DNA of 64,000 bases from NCBI RefSeq assembly GCF_001514285.1, contig NZ_KQ949026.1, positions 304,802 to 368,801 of the forward strand. Direction: 5' to 3'. The number at the start of each line of letters is the position of its first letter. Positions within the stretch are counted from its first letter, which is position 1. Source of the stretch: Streptomyces sp. DSM 15324. Its GTDB lineage: Bacteria > Actinomycetota > Actinomycetes > Streptomycetales > Streptomycetaceae. This document shows positions 7,585 to 16,005 of the stretch, piece by piece. The notes beneath the pieces were generated by a model. That model worked only from the letters and a program-made list of their open reading frames with translations, searched no databases and was not told the DNA's origin. The translations under genes and the position numbers were made by a program.

Positions 7585-8925
7585 CTAGAGCGGTACGCGC
7601 AGTGCTCCGTCGATGAGTTCGGCCGCCTCGGCGGTGCCCGAGCAGCCGCTGCGCACCAGGTGTTCGCGCACCGCGCGGAGTCGGTCGCGCAGCCGCTGGG
7701 ACTCCATGCCCCGGGCCTGCTCGGCCATCCGGACGGCGGTGACCACGGCCTTGTCGGCGTGACCCTGGCGCAGCTCGATCGTGCTGAGCATGGCGAGCCG
7801 GTGCACCCGGCCCCGGTCGTGTGCGGGCGTGCCGACGGCGGCCCGGGCGTGTTCGGCGGCCGCGGCGATCTCCCCGAGGCTGAGCAGCGCCTCCGCCACC
7901 TGCACATTGACCAGACCGGGCTGGACATAGCCGGTCTCGTCGGGTTCGACGCCCCGCCGGATGCGATCGGCGGCCGTCTCCGCCCGCCGGATGCACGACA
8001 GCGCGCTCGTACCGTCGCCGAGGTGGGCGTACGCCTTGGCCTGCATCGCGTACAGATCGGAGGACAGGGCGGGGGTGATGTGCCTGCCCGCCGTGCGCAG
8101 CGCGGCCTCCGCGAAGGCGACGGCCTGCCGGAACTCCCGCATGAACAGGGACTGGTTGACGAGGAGGGCGATGACGTACGCGCCAAGTCCCCGGTCCCCG
8201 CTGGCCTTGGCGAGTCTGAGGGCCTGGTGGAAGTAGCGCTGGGCGAGGCCGTGCGCGTCGGAGTCGTAGGCGCAGATCCCGGCGACGGCCACCAAGGCGC
8301 CGGTCGCCCGGTGCAGTTGACGGCCCGTCTCGTCGGTGTAGCTGCCGCGCAGCAGCGGCGCGGCCTCGGCGTTGAGGAAGCCGACGATACGGCTGCGGGT
8401 CGCGATACCGCCCGCCTTGCGGTACATCTGCTCGTAGTGGGTGCGGGCGGCCCGCAGCATCTCGAGGTCGCCGCAGGTGACGCGGTGCCGGCCGCCCCGG
8501 GAGACGTCGACGTCCTCGGGCGGGTTCTCCCACTCCCACACCGGCATCACGGCCGGCGTCCCCGTCATCGCGGGGGCGCCGAGGAGGTGGGGGCGCTGCT
8601 GTTCGTCGGAGCGCCACAGGGCGGTGGCCCGCTCGACGAAGCCGGACAGTGAGGTGGTGTGCGGGGCGGACGGCTCGCCCGGTACGCCGAGGCCGATGTC
8701 GTCCAGGGTGACCGGCCGGTGCAGCCGGCCCGCGAGGACCTCGCAGATCAGGTCGGGCACCTGGCCGCGCGGGCGCTGGCCCTTCAGCCATCGGGCGACC
8801 GCCGTGTGCTCGTAGCGCAGGGCGAGTCCGCGAGCCCGTCCGGCCTGGTTCACGTGGGCGGCGAGGCCCGCGTGCGAGACGCCCGCCTCGTCCAGGATCG
8901 CGTCGAGCAGAGTGTTGGGCTGCAT
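7585..8925 (-). CDS. Helical-repeat (TPR-like) transcriptional regulator
   Basis: A 446-residue protein. The N-terminal ~80 residues look like an atypical helix-turn-helix (LLDAILDEAGVSHAGLAAHV, HTAVARWLKGQRPRGQVPDL). The remainder is alpha-helical and Ala/Arg-rich with TPR-like pairs (LRLAKASGDRGLGAYVIALL, ALSSDLYAMQAKAYAHLGDG). This is the type of large Streptomyces regulator that includes NsdA-like proteins that influence development and antibiotic production. The exact role here is unknown. A perfect palindrome sits just upstream of its promoter, suggesting autoregulation. Confidence 0.75.
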   Translation of the reverse strand: MQPNTLLDAILDEAGVSHAGLAAHVNQAGRARGLALRYEHTAVARWLKGQRPRGQVPDLICEVLAGRLHRPVTLDDIGLGVPGEPSAPHTTSLSGFVERATALWRSDEQQRPHLLGAPAMTGTPAVMPVWEWENPPEDVDVSRGGRHRVTCGDLEMLRAARTHYEQMYRKAGGIATRSRIVGFLNAEAAPLLRGSYTDETGRQLHRATGALVAVAGICAYDSDAHGLAQRYFHQALRLAKASGDRGLGAYVIALLVNQSLFMREFRQAVAFAEAALRTAGRHITPALSSDLYAMQAKAYAHLGDGTSALSCIRRAETAADRIRRGVEPDETGYVQPGLVNVQVAEALLSLGEIAAAAEHARAAVGTPAHDRGRVHRLAMLSTIELRQGHADKAVVTAVRMAEQARGMESQRLRDRLRAVREHLVRSGCSGTAEAAELIDGALRVPL

Positions 8926-8953
8926 GGGTGCCCCCCGGTGCCTCGGTGCGGCC

Positions 8954-8987
8954 AGACTAGTGGGTGCGTCTTCACACGGGGTGTGAA
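8954..8987 (-). promoter_or_regulatory. Promoter and palindromic operator of the helical regulator
   Basis: TTCACAC (8971-8977) and GTGTGAA (8981-8987) form a perfect palindrome around GGG. A -10-like TAGTCT on the minus strand (complement of 8954-8959) puts transcription start near 8947, about 20 bases before the ATG. The palindrome then covers the -35 region, the expected place for a repressor. Binding by the adjacent regulator is inferred. Confidence 0.5.
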
Positions 8988-9068
8988 CGGAGTGCGCGTA
9001 TCCATGCTGTGTGCGCGCTGTCGCGGAGAGTTCCCGGCCGGTTGACTGAGATGCCTCGAAAGAGGTTC

Positions 9069-9108
9069 GCCGGGTCGTCGGCTCCCCCTCACTACGCGAC
9101 GACCCGGC
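9069..9108 (-). terminator. Hairpin terminator downstream of pheT
   Basis: GCCGGGTCGTCG (9069-9080) and CGACGACCCGGC (9097-9108) pair over 12 bases with a 16-base loop. It lies about 100 bases past the pheT stop and is followed on the minus strand by CTCTTTC. Confidence 0.6.
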
Positions 9109-9155
9109 GATGCGCCGTGATCAGGCTCCACCCAGCGGTGGAGTACAGCCCACCA

Positions 9156-9182
9156 GGGGCGCGGGGAACTGCGCGACCAGCC
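9156..9182. repeat. Dispersed GGGGCGCGGGGAACTGCGCGA intergenic repeat, copy 1
   Basis: This 27-base sequence recurs at 15081-15107 with one difference, and a CCGCACCCG block follows in both copies. I recall the same motif in many Streptomyces genomes, usually just downstream of genes. Both copies here lie between a gene end and a terminator-like hairpin. Function is unknown. Confidence 0.75.
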
Positions 9183-9210
9183 ACAGTCCACCCGCACCCG
9201 GCGTACGGCG

Positions 9211-11724
9211 TCAGCCCCGAAGGACCGCCCCCGTTCGCTCACCGGCGAGAGCGACCGCCGCGTCCCGCGCGGCCGAAGCCTCGTCCACGGTCAGCGTCCG
9301 GTCCCCCGCGCGGAAGCGCAGCGCGTAGGCCAGCGACTTCTTGCCGTCACCCAGCTGCTCGTCGTTGACGTACACGTCGAACAGCCGGATGCCCTCCAGC
9401 AGTTCACCCGCCCCCTCGCGCAGCGCCGCCTCGACGTCCGCGTGCGGGACGAAGGAGTCGACGACAAGGGCGACGTCCTGCGTGGCCACGGGGAACGTGG
9501 AGATGCTCGGCGCCCGGGGGGTGTCGTCGCCGACCGCCTCCAGGACGTCGAGGTTCAGCTCCATCGCGCAGGTGCGGGCGGGCAGGCCCAGCGCCTTCAG
9601 CACCCGGGGGTGCAGCTCGCCCGCGTGCCCGACGACCCGCTCGGTGCCGTCGGCGACGACCGCGAACTCGGCGCAGCGGCCGGGGTGCCACGGGCCGTAC
9701 TGCCCGCTCCGCACGACGAGTTCGGCACCGGCCTCGCGGGCGACGGTGCGGGCGGCCTCGACCGCGTCGGCCCAGTCGGCCGGACGGCCCTTGCCCCACC
9801 AGCCGGCCTGCTCGCGGGCGCCCGTGAGGACGGCGGCGACATGGCGCGGCTGCTCGGGGAGGACGGCGTCGAGCGCCGCGAGTTCCTCGTCGGTCGGGCG
9901 GCGGTCGACCGGGAGATGACCGGCGACGCCGGCCCCCTCGCGCGGGTGGAAGACCAGGCCGGTCTCGAACAGCGCGAGGTCGTGGCTGCCCCGGCCGGCG
10001 TTGCGCCGCAGGGCACCCAGCAGGCCCGGCAGCAGCGACGTACGGAGCGCGGGCTCCTCGTCGTTGAGCGGGTTGGTGAGCCTGACGACACGGCGGGCCG
10101 GGTCGTCGGCGGCCAGGCCGAGCTGGTCGAAGACGCCCTCGCCGATGAACGGGTAGTTCGGGGCCTCGACGTATCCGGCGCCGGCCAGGGCGCGTCCGAC
10201 GCGGCGGTGCAGCCGCTGGCGGTGGGTGAGACCGCGGCCCGAGGGGGGCTTGGGCAGCGTGGAGGGCAGGTTCTCGTAGCCCTCCAGGCGGATGACCTCC
10301 TCCGCCAGGTCGTTGATCTCGGTGAGGTCGGGCCGCCAGGACGGGACGGTGACGATCAGCTCGTCCTGCCCGTACACGTCGCAGCCGATCTCCTGGAGGC
10401 GGCGCACGACCGTCTCGCGGCCGTAGCCGACACCGGCGACCCGGTCGGGGTGGTTCGCCGGGACCGTGATGGTGCGCGGGCCGAAGGGGGTGACCACCTC
10501 GGTGACGCCCGCGTCGGCCGTACCGCCCGCGAGCAGCACCAGCAGGTCGACCGTGCGCTGGGCGGCGGCCGCGGCGGCGGCCGGGTCGACGCCGCGCTCG
10601 AAGCGGCGGGAGGCCTCGGAGGACAGCTTGTGGCGGCGGGCCGTGCGCGCGATGGACACCGCGTCGAAGTGGGCGGCCTCGATCACGACGTCACCGGTGG
10701 ACTGCTCGGTGTCGTCGTGGTCGGCGATCTCGGTGTCGGCACCGCCCATGACGCCGGCGAGGCCGATCGGACCGCGGTCGTCGGTGATGACCAGGTCCTC
10801 GGCGTGCAGCGTGCGGGTGACGCCGTCGAGGGTGACGATCTGCTCGCCCTCCGCGGCCCGGCGGACGCCGATGGTGCCCTGGACCAGTGCGCGGTCGTAG
10901 GCGTGCAGCGGCTGGCCGAGCTCCATCATCACGTAGTTGGTGACGTCGACGGCGAGCGAGATCGGGCGCATGCCGACCTTCTGGATCCGGCGCTTGAGCC
11001 AGATCGGGGAGCGCGCCTCGGGGCTCAGACCGGTGACGGTGCGGGCGGTGAAGCGGTCGCAGCCGAGCGGGTCGGCAACCTGCACCGGGTAGCCGAAGGC
11101 GTTCGGGGCCGGTACGTCGATCAGGGCCGGGTCGCGCAGCGGCAGGCCGTAGGCGATGGCGGCCTCGCGGGCCACGCCGCGGATCGACAGGCAGTCGCCG
11201 CGGTTGGCGGTGACGGCGATGTCCAGGACCTCGTCGACCAGCTCCAGCAGCTCGATGGCGTCCTTGCCGACCTCGGTCTCCGGGGGCAGCACGATGATGC
11301 CCTTGGTGCCGTCGTCGCCCATGCCCAGCTCGTCGCTGGAGCAGATCATGCCGTGCGAGGTCCTGCCGTACGTCTTGCGGGCGGCGATGGCGAAGCCGCC
11401 GGGCAGGACGGCGCCCGGGAGGACCACGACGACCTTGTCGCCGACGGCGAAGTTGCGGGCGCCGCAGACGATCTCCTGCGGCTCGCCGGTGCCGTTGGCG
11501 GTGCCGACGTCGACGGTGCAGAAGCGGATCGGCTTCTTGAAGCCCTCCAGCTCCTCGATGGTCAGCACCTGACCGACGACGAGGGGGCCCTTGAGGTCGG
11601 TGCCGAGCTGCTCGACGGTCTCGACCTCGAGGCCGGCGGACACCAGCTTGGCCTGCACGTCACGGCCGGTCTCGGTGGCGGGGAGGTCGACGTACTCCCG
11701 CAGCCAGGAAAGCGGGACCCGCAT
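9211..11724 (-). CDS. pheT: Phenylalanine--tRNA ligase beta subunit
   Basis: An 837-residue subunit of the alpha2-beta2 PheRS that charges tRNA-Phe. Domain order is normal: an N-terminal start MRVPLSWLREYVDLP, an EMAP-like tRNA-binding domain (about 40-155), the B3/B4 region that hosts editing (LEGYENLP closes the following B5 block), a catalytic-like core (ALRTSLLPGLLGALRRN), and the C-terminal anticodon-binding FDX-ACB domain (STFPVATQDVALVVDSFVPH onwards). Its ATG overlaps the pheS stop by one base (TGATG), so the subunits are translationally coupled. Confidence 0.97.
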   Translation of the reverse strand: MRVPLSWLREYVDLPATETGRDVQAKLVSAGLEVETVEQLGTDLKGPLVVGQVLTIEELEGFKKPIRFCTVDVGTANGTGEPQEIVCGARNFAVGDKVVVVLPGAVLPGGFAIAARKTYGRTSHGMICSSDELGMGDDGTKGIIVLPPETEVGKDAIELLELVDEVLDIAVTANRGDCLSIRGVAREAAIAYGLPLRDPALIDVPAPNAFGYPVQVADPLGCDRFTARTVTGLSPEARSPIWLKRRIQKVGMRPISLAVDVTNYVMMELGQPLHAYDRALVQGTIGVRRAAEGEQIVTLDGVTRTLHAEDLVITDDRGPIGLAGVMGGADTEIADHDDTEQSTGDVVIEAAHFDAVSIARTARRHKLSSEASRRFERGVDPAAAAAAAQRTVDLLVLLAGGTADAGVTEVVTPFGPRTITVPANHPDRVAGVGYGRETVVRRLQEIGCDVYGQDELIVTVPSWRPDLTEINDLAEEVIRLEGYENLPSTLPKPPSGRGLTHRQRLHRRVGRALAGAGYVEAPNYPFIGEGVFDQLGLAADDPARRVVRLTNPLNDEEPALRTSLLPGLLGALRRNAGRGSHDLALFETGLVFHPREGAGVAGHLPVDRRPTDEELAALDAVLPEQPRHVAAVLTGAREQAGWWGKGRPADWADAVEAARTVAREAGAELVVRSGQYGPWHPGRCAEFAVVADGTERVVGHAGELHPRVLKALGLPARTCAMELNLDVLEAVGDDTPRAPSISTFPVATQDVALVVDSFVPHADVEAALREGAGELLEGIRLFDVYVNDEQLGDGKKSLAYALRFRAGDRTLTVDEASAARDAAVALAGERTGAVLRG

Positions 11725-12845
11725 CAGATCTCCATCCCGAACGGCCGGGTGAACCGGATGTCACCCTCGACCATGTCTCGCATGTCTTCGACGTTGTGGC
11801 GGAACATCAGCAGCCGTTCGATGCCGAAGCCGAAGGCGAAGCCGCTGTACTTCTCGGGGTCGACGCCGCAGGCGGTGAGCACCTTGGGGTTGACCATGCC
11901 GCAGCCGCCGAGCTCGATCCAGCCCTCGGAGGAGCAGGTACGGCAGGGGCGGTCGGGGTTGCCGACGGACTCGCCGCGGCAGACGTAGCACACCATGTCC
12001 ATCTCGGCGGACGGCTCGGTGAAAGGGAAGAAGTTGGGCCGCAGCCGGGTCTTGATGCCCTCGCCGAACAGCGACTGGACCATGTGGTCCATGGTGCCCT
12101 TGAGGTCGGCCATGGTCAGGCCCTCGTCCACGGCGAGCAGCTCGACCTGGCGGAAGACCGGGGTGTGCGTGGCGTCCAGCTCGTCGGTGCGGTAGACGAC
12201 GCCGGGGCAGATCACGTAGACCGGCAGCTCGCGCGAGAGCAGCGAGCGGATCTGCACGGGCGAGGTGTGGGTGCGCAGGACGACGCCGGACTCGGTGCCG
12301 CCGTCGGGGCCCTGCACGAAGAACGTGTCGGCCTCGCCGCGCGCCGGGTGGTCGGGGCCGATGTTGAGGGCGTCGAAGTTGAACCACTCGGCCTCGGCCT
12401 GCGGGCCCTCGGCGACCTCGTAGCCCATGGCCACGAAGATGTCCTCGATGCGCTCGGAGAGCGTGGTGAGCGGGTGGCGGGCGCCGGCCGGTACGCGGTC
12501 GTACGGCAGGGTGACGTCCACCGCCTCCTCGACCAGCACCCGGGCGTCACGCTCGGCCTCCAGCTCCTCCTGACGCCCGGCGAGGGCCTTGTTCACCGCG
12601 CCGCGGGCCTGGCCGACCAGCTTGCCGGCGGCGGCCTTGGCGTGCGGGGGCAGCGCGCCGATCTCGCGGTTGGCGAGCGCCAGCGGGGAGGTGCCGCCGG
12701 TGTGGGCGACCTTGGCCTCCTGGAGCGCGTCGAGGGAGTCCGCGGCGGCGAAGGCGGCGAGCGCCTCGTCCCGCATGCGCTCGATCTCTTCCGGTTTCAA
12801 CGCCTCGACCTCGACAGGGTCGTACGACTTATTGGGTGCCGACAT
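11724..12845 (-). CDS. pheS: Phenylalanine--tRNA ligase alpha subunit
   Basis: A 373-residue catalytic subunit of PheRS. An N-terminal coiled coil (about 20-95) precedes the class II core: motif 1 around HPLTTLSERIEDIFVAMGYE, motif 2 RTDELDATHTPVFRQVE, and motif 3 FGFGIERLLMFRH. A four-cysteine insert (CYVCRG...CRTC) typical of many bacterial PheS proteins is present. Frame is open upstream to 12947, but ATG 12845 (MSAPNKSYDP) is chosen because GGAAGAG lies just before it. It forms an operon with pheT. Confidence 0.96.
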   Translation of the reverse strand: MSAPNKSYDPVEVEALKPEEIERMRDEALAAFAAADSLDALQEAKVAHTGGTSPLALANREIGALPPHAKAAAGKLVGQARGAVNKALAGRQEELEAERDARVLVEEAVDVTLPYDRVPAGARHPLTTLSERIEDIFVAMGYEVAEGPQAEAEWFNFDALNIGPDHPARGEADTFFVQGPDGGTESGVVLRTHTSPVQIRSLLSRELPVYVICPGVVYRTDELDATHTPVFRQVELLAVDEGLTMADLKGTMDHMVQSLFGEGIKTRLRPNFFPFTEPSAEMDMVCYVCRGESVGNPDRPCRTCSSEGWIELGGCGMVNPKVLTACGVDPEKYSGFAFGFGIERLLMFRHNVEDMRDMVEGDIRFTRPFGMEI

Positions 12846-12953
12846 CTCTTCCCGTGCTTCCGATTGCTGGCGGATGGTCCCCGTCACCGGCTCATGGACA
12901 GTGCTCTTGGCCAGTGCGTCATGGTTTTCGGGACACAAAGGTGCCAAAGGCCG

Positions 12954-12959
12954 AGTCTA
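12954..12959 (-). promoter_or_regulatory. pheS: Candidate pheS -10 box
   Basis: TAGACT on the minus strand lies about 110 bases upstream of the pheS start, in the gap after the histidine kinase gene. The leader that follows shows no T-box features and no Phe-rich leader peptide that I can read. Tentative. Confidence 0.3.
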
Positions 12960-12993
12960 ACGGGGTGGAGCTGAACGAAGAGCCCGCAGGCCG

Positions 12994-14109
12994 TCAGGCG
13001 AGATACGCCGGGGCGCCCACGGGCAACGTAAATCGGAACTCGGCGCCGCCGCCGGGGGCGCGGTCGACCGTGATGGTGCCGCCGTGGGCTTCGACGATGC
13101 CCTTGACGATGTACAGCCCGAGGCCGGTGCCGCCGCGCTTGCTGCCCCGCCAGAAGCGGGTGAAGACGCGGTTCATGGACTCCTCCGGGATGCCGGCACC
13201 CTCGTCGCTCACGGTGACCGACGTGCCGGTGTCCTCCCCTTCCCGGGGGGACGCGGCGGGCGTGATGTCTATCGTGACGGTCCCCTCGCCGTGGCGCACG
13301 GCATTTTCGATGAGGTTGCTGAGGACCTGGTCGACCTTGTCGGGGTCGGCCCACAGCGCGGGCAGCGGCTGCTGGATGCGGAGCAGGAAGCGGTCGGCGG
13401 GCTGCCCTGCGGCGACGTAGGCCTGGATGTGCCGTCCGACGGCGGCGCCTATGTCGACGGGCTGGCGCCGCACCTCCAGCCGTCCGGAGTCGATCCGCGA
13501 GATGTCGAGCAGCTCGGCGATGAGCCGCGTGACACGGTCGGCGTCGGCGTCCACCGTCTCCAGCATCAGCCGCTTCTGGTCGTCGGTGAAGCGGGCCCAT
13601 TTGGCGAGGAGGGTGGCGGTGAAGCCCTTGACGGAGGTCAGGGGGGAGCGCAGTTCGTGGGCGACGGTGGCGATCAGCTCGGCGTGGCTGCGTTCGGTGC
13701 GGCGGCGGGCCTCGGTGTCCCGCAGGGAGACGACGACCCGGCGGACGGGTCCGGTGGGCCGGGTGCGGACGTACCGCGCGGTGACGAGCACCTCGCGGCC
13801 GCCGGGCAGCAGCAGGTTGCGCTCGGGCTGGCCGGTGCGGATGGCGAGCCCTCCGTAGGGGTCGGTGAGCTGCCACCAGCGGCGGCCTTCGAGGTCCTCC
13901 AACGGCAGGGCCTTGTCCAGCCGCTGCCCGAGGGCCTGCTCGGGCGGTACGGCGGTGATGCGGGCCGCGGCGGCGTTGAAGCAGATCACCCGGCCCTGCT
14001 CGTCGGCGACGACCAGCCCGTCGGGCAGGCCGTCGGGGTCGATGCCGAGTTCGGCCAGGTCACCGGCAGGGCGGGCCGCTCCCGGTGCGCTGCTCGTGCC
14101 GACACTCAT
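12994..14109 (-). CDS. Soluble PAS-domain sensor histidine kinase
   Basis: A 371-residue kinase with no membrane segment. A PAS domain spans about residues 25-130 (GLVVADEQGRVICFNAAAAR), then HisKA with the phosphoacceptor in VAHELRSPLTSVKGF, and a HATPase domain with N-box NLIENAVRHG, G1 DEGAGIP and G2 GGTGLGLYIV. All catalytic boxes are intact, so it should autophosphorylate in response to a cytosolic signal sensed by PAS. No response regulator is adjacent; it is an orphan. The conserved position between pheS and the TrmH-type gene is one I recall from Streptomyces chromosomes. Confidence 0.9.
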   Translation of the reverse strand: MSVGTSSAPGAARPAGDLAELGIDPDGLPDGLVVADEQGRVICFNAAAARITAVPPEQALGQRLDKALPLEDLEGRRWWQLTDPYGGLAIRTGQPERNLLLPGGREVLVTARYVRTRPTGPVRRVVVSLRDTEARRRTERSHAELIATVAHELRSPLTSVKGFTATLLAKWARFTDDQKRLMLETVDADADRVTRLIAELLDISRIDSGRLEVRRQPVDIGAAVGRHIQAYVAAGQPADRFLLRIQQPLPALWADPDKVDQVLSNLIENAVRHGEGTVTIDITPAASPREGEDTGTSVTVSDEGAGIPEESMNRVFTRFWRGSKRGGTGLGLYIVKGIVEAHGGTITVDRAPGGGAEFRFTLPVGAPAYLA

Positions 14110-14164
14110 CCCCGTACCTCAACTCCCATCCCTCCGGAAGAGGCTCCCCGAGCCCGCCACCCTA

Positions 14165-15016
14165 CTAGCTCTCGGTGACGGAGCGGCACCCTCCCAAGGC
14201 GCGCTGTGCACGGGCCGATGCGTAGAGACATACGGCCGCGGCGGTGGCCAGGTTCAGGCTCTCGGCCTTTCCGTGGATCGGGACGCGGACGACGGCGTCG
14301 GCGAGGGCGCGGGTCTCCTCGGGCAGGCCCCAGGCCTCGTTGCCGAACACCCAGGCGGTGGGCCCGCCCATGGTGCCCCGGTCCAGTTCGTCGTCGAGGT
14401 CGTCCCGGCCCGCGCCGTCGGCGGCGAGGATCCGCACCCCGGCCTCCCGCAGCCCGGCCACGGCCCGCTCCACAGGGACGCCGACGGCGACGGGCAGATG
14501 GAACAGCGACCCGACGGAGGCCCGGACGGCCTTGGGGTTGTACAGGTCGACGGACGCGTCGGTGAGGACGACGGCGTCGGCGCCGGCGGCGTCGGCGCAG
14601 CGCAGCACGGTGCCGGCGTTGCCGGGGTCGCGCACATGCGCCAGGACGGCGACGAGCCGGGGCCGGGCGGCGAGGATCTCCTCGAAGGAGGTGTCGACGA
14701 ACCGGCAGACGCCCACGAGCCCCTGCGGGGTGACGGTGGTGGAGATGTCCGCGATGACCTGCTCGTCGGCGAGGTGGACGCGGGCGCCGGCCGTCCTGGC
14801 CTCCCCCACGATGTCGGCGTACCGCTCCGCGGCCTCGACGGTGGCGAACAGCTCGACCAGCGTCTCCTTGCCGTACCCCGCCGCCTCCCGCACGGCCTGC
14901 GGCCCCTCCGCGAGGAACAGCCGCTCCTTCCCGCGGAAGTTCCGCCGCCCGAGCCGCCGCGCGGCGGCCACACGGGGAGAACGGGGCGAGATCAGCTCGG
15001 GGCTTGCGGGGGGCAT
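14165..15016 (-). CDS. TrmH-family (SpoU) RNA 2'-O-methyltransferase
   Basis: A 283-residue SPOUT methyltransferase of rRNA or tRNA. The N-terminal substrate-binding domain has RRLGRRNFRGKERLFLAEGP, and the knotted C-terminal domain has motif 1 VLAHVRDPGNAGTVLRCADA, motif 2 WVFGNEAWGL and motif 3 IPIHGKAESLNLATAAAVCLY-like (reads VPIHGKAESLNLATAAAV). The exact target nucleotide is unknown. ATG 15016 is preferred because AAGGTG lies 8 bases before it; a longer in-frame start at 15112 would run through the dispersed repeat. It follows the rplT terminator. Confidence 0.9.
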   Translation of the reverse strand: MPPASPELISPRSPRVAAARRLGRRNFRGKERLFLAEGPQAVREAAGYGKETLVELFATVEAAERYADIVGEARTAGARVHLADEQVIADISTTVTPQGLVGVCRFVDTSFEEILAARPRLVAVLAHVRDPGNAGTVLRCADAAGADAVVLTDASVDLYNPKAVRASVGSLFHLPVAVGVPVERAVAGLREAGVRILAADGAGRDDLDDELDRGTMGGPTAWVFGNEAWGLPEETRALADAVVRVPIHGKAESLNLATAAAVCLYASARAQRALGGCRSVTES

Positions 15017-15080
15017 GTTCTGGTTCACCTTAAGTAGATGTGCGGTCGGCTTGGCATCGGGGGACGACTGCAACCCCCTG

Positions 15081-15107
15081 GGGGCGCGGGGAACTGCGCG
15101 ACAAGCC
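15081..15107. repeat. Dispersed GGGGCGCGGGGAACTGCGCGA intergenic repeat, copy 2
   Basis: Second copy of the element at 9156-9182, again followed by a CCGCACCCG block (near 15116). It lies between the methyltransferase start and the rplT terminator hairpin. Confidence 0.75.
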
Positions 15108-15154
15108 CCCAACGGCCCGCACCCGATGGGCGGCCTCGGCGAGCGTCAGCAACA

Positions 15155-15186
15155 AAGGACCCGCAGGATGAGACCTGCGGGTCCTT
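15155..15186 (-). terminator. Rho-independent terminator of the infC-rpmI-rplT operon
   Basis: AAGGACCCGCAGG (15155-15167) and CCTGCGGGTCCTT (15174-15186) pair over all 13 bases around a 6-base loop, 30 bases past the rplT stop. On the minus strand it runs into CCTTTGTTG. Confidence 0.9.
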
Positions 15187-15216
15187 CGATCACGTCGGCT
15201 CAGAGCCAGCGCAGCG

Positions 15217-15600
15217 TCACGCGGCCTTGGGCGCGTTGACGTCCGACGGCAGCGCCTTCTGCGCGACCTCGACGAGCGCGGCGAACGCGTTGGCGTCGTT
15301 CACGGCGAGCTCGGCCAGGATCTTGCGGTCGACCTCGACGTTGGCGGCCTTCAGACCCTGGATGAAGCGGTTGTAGGTGATGCCGTTGGCGCGGGCAGCG
15401 GCGTTGATGCGCTGGATCCACAGCTGACGGAAGTCGCCCTTGCGCTTCTTGCGGTCGTTGTAGTTGTAGACCAGCGAGTGGGTGACCTGCTCCTTGGCCT
15501 TGCGGTACAGGCGCGAACGCTGACCGCGGTAGCCGGAGGCCGCCTCGAGGATCGCCCGGCGCTTCTTGTGGGCGTTGACTGCCCGCTTGACGCGTGCCAC
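15217..15600 (-). CDS. rplT: 50S ribosomal protein L20
   Basis: A 127-residue L20, which binds 23S rRNA early in assembly of the large subunit. It is clearly full length: MARVKRAVNAHKKRRAILEA at the start and the RQLWIQRINAAARANGITY block in the middle. It is the last gene of the infC-rpmI-rplT operon, 95 bases after rpmI, and a strong terminator follows. Confidence 0.98.
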   Translation of the reverse strand: MARVKRAVNAHKKRRAILEAASGYRGQRSRLYRKAKEQVTHSLVYNYNDRKKRKGDFRQLWIQRINAAARANGITYNRFIQGLKAANVEVDRKILAELAVNDANAFAALVEVAQKALPSDVNAPKAA

Positions 15601-15695
15601 TTGTTAACTCCTTGTAGCGGGGCCGTGGGTGTCGTCACACGGCCCGGAATCGATTGGGTCCCGGTGTGCGAGGGTCAGGCGCTGGGCGCCCGGCC

Positions 15696-15890
15696 TCACT
15701 TGCCGAGAAGCTTCTTGATCTTCGCGGCGTCGCCCGGGGCCATCTCGGCGTTGCCGGTGAGGCGACGCGTCACTCGGGACGACTTGTGCTCGAGCAGGTG
15801 GCGCTTGCCGGCGCGCTCACGGAGCACCTTGCCGGAGCCGGTGACCTTGAAGCGCTTGCTGGCACCGCTGTGCGACTTGTTCTTCGGCAT
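15696..15890 (-). CDS. rpmI: 50S ribosomal protein L35
   Basis: A 64-residue L35, complete: MPKNKSHSGASKRFKVTGSG at the start and KIKKLLGK at the end. It is the middle gene of the operon, 115 bases after infC. Confidence 0.98.
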   Translation of the reverse strand: MPKNKSHSGASKRFKVTGSGKVLRERAGKRHLLEHKSSRVTRRLTGNAEMAPGDAAKIKKLLGK

Positions 15891-16005
15891 AGCGCCGTTC
15901 TCTCCTCGTCGGTGGCGCTCCGGTGCCCGGTCGTGAAACCGGGCACTGGGTGGAGCGTCGCTGCTGTATGGGTTGGCTCCAGGGGACGTACGTACGTCCC
16001 TCGGA

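Larger units (their letters stand above)
8926..9210. other. Intergenic region between the regulator and pheT
   Basis: No gene is supported in these 285 bases. They hold the regulator's promoter and palindrome (8954-8987), a 12-base-pair hairpin (9069-9108) that probably ends pheST, and one copy of a dispersed Streptomyces intergenic repeat (9156-9182). Confidence 0.7.

Noticed and set aside
9442..11988. Plus-strand open frame of 848 residues opposite pheT and pheS
   Set aside because: Antisense shadow of an unmistakable PheT; low-complexity composition.
12846..12993. T-box or Phe-rich leader peptide upstream of pheS
   Set aside because: No T-box sequence or specifier stem and no run of Phe codons could be read.
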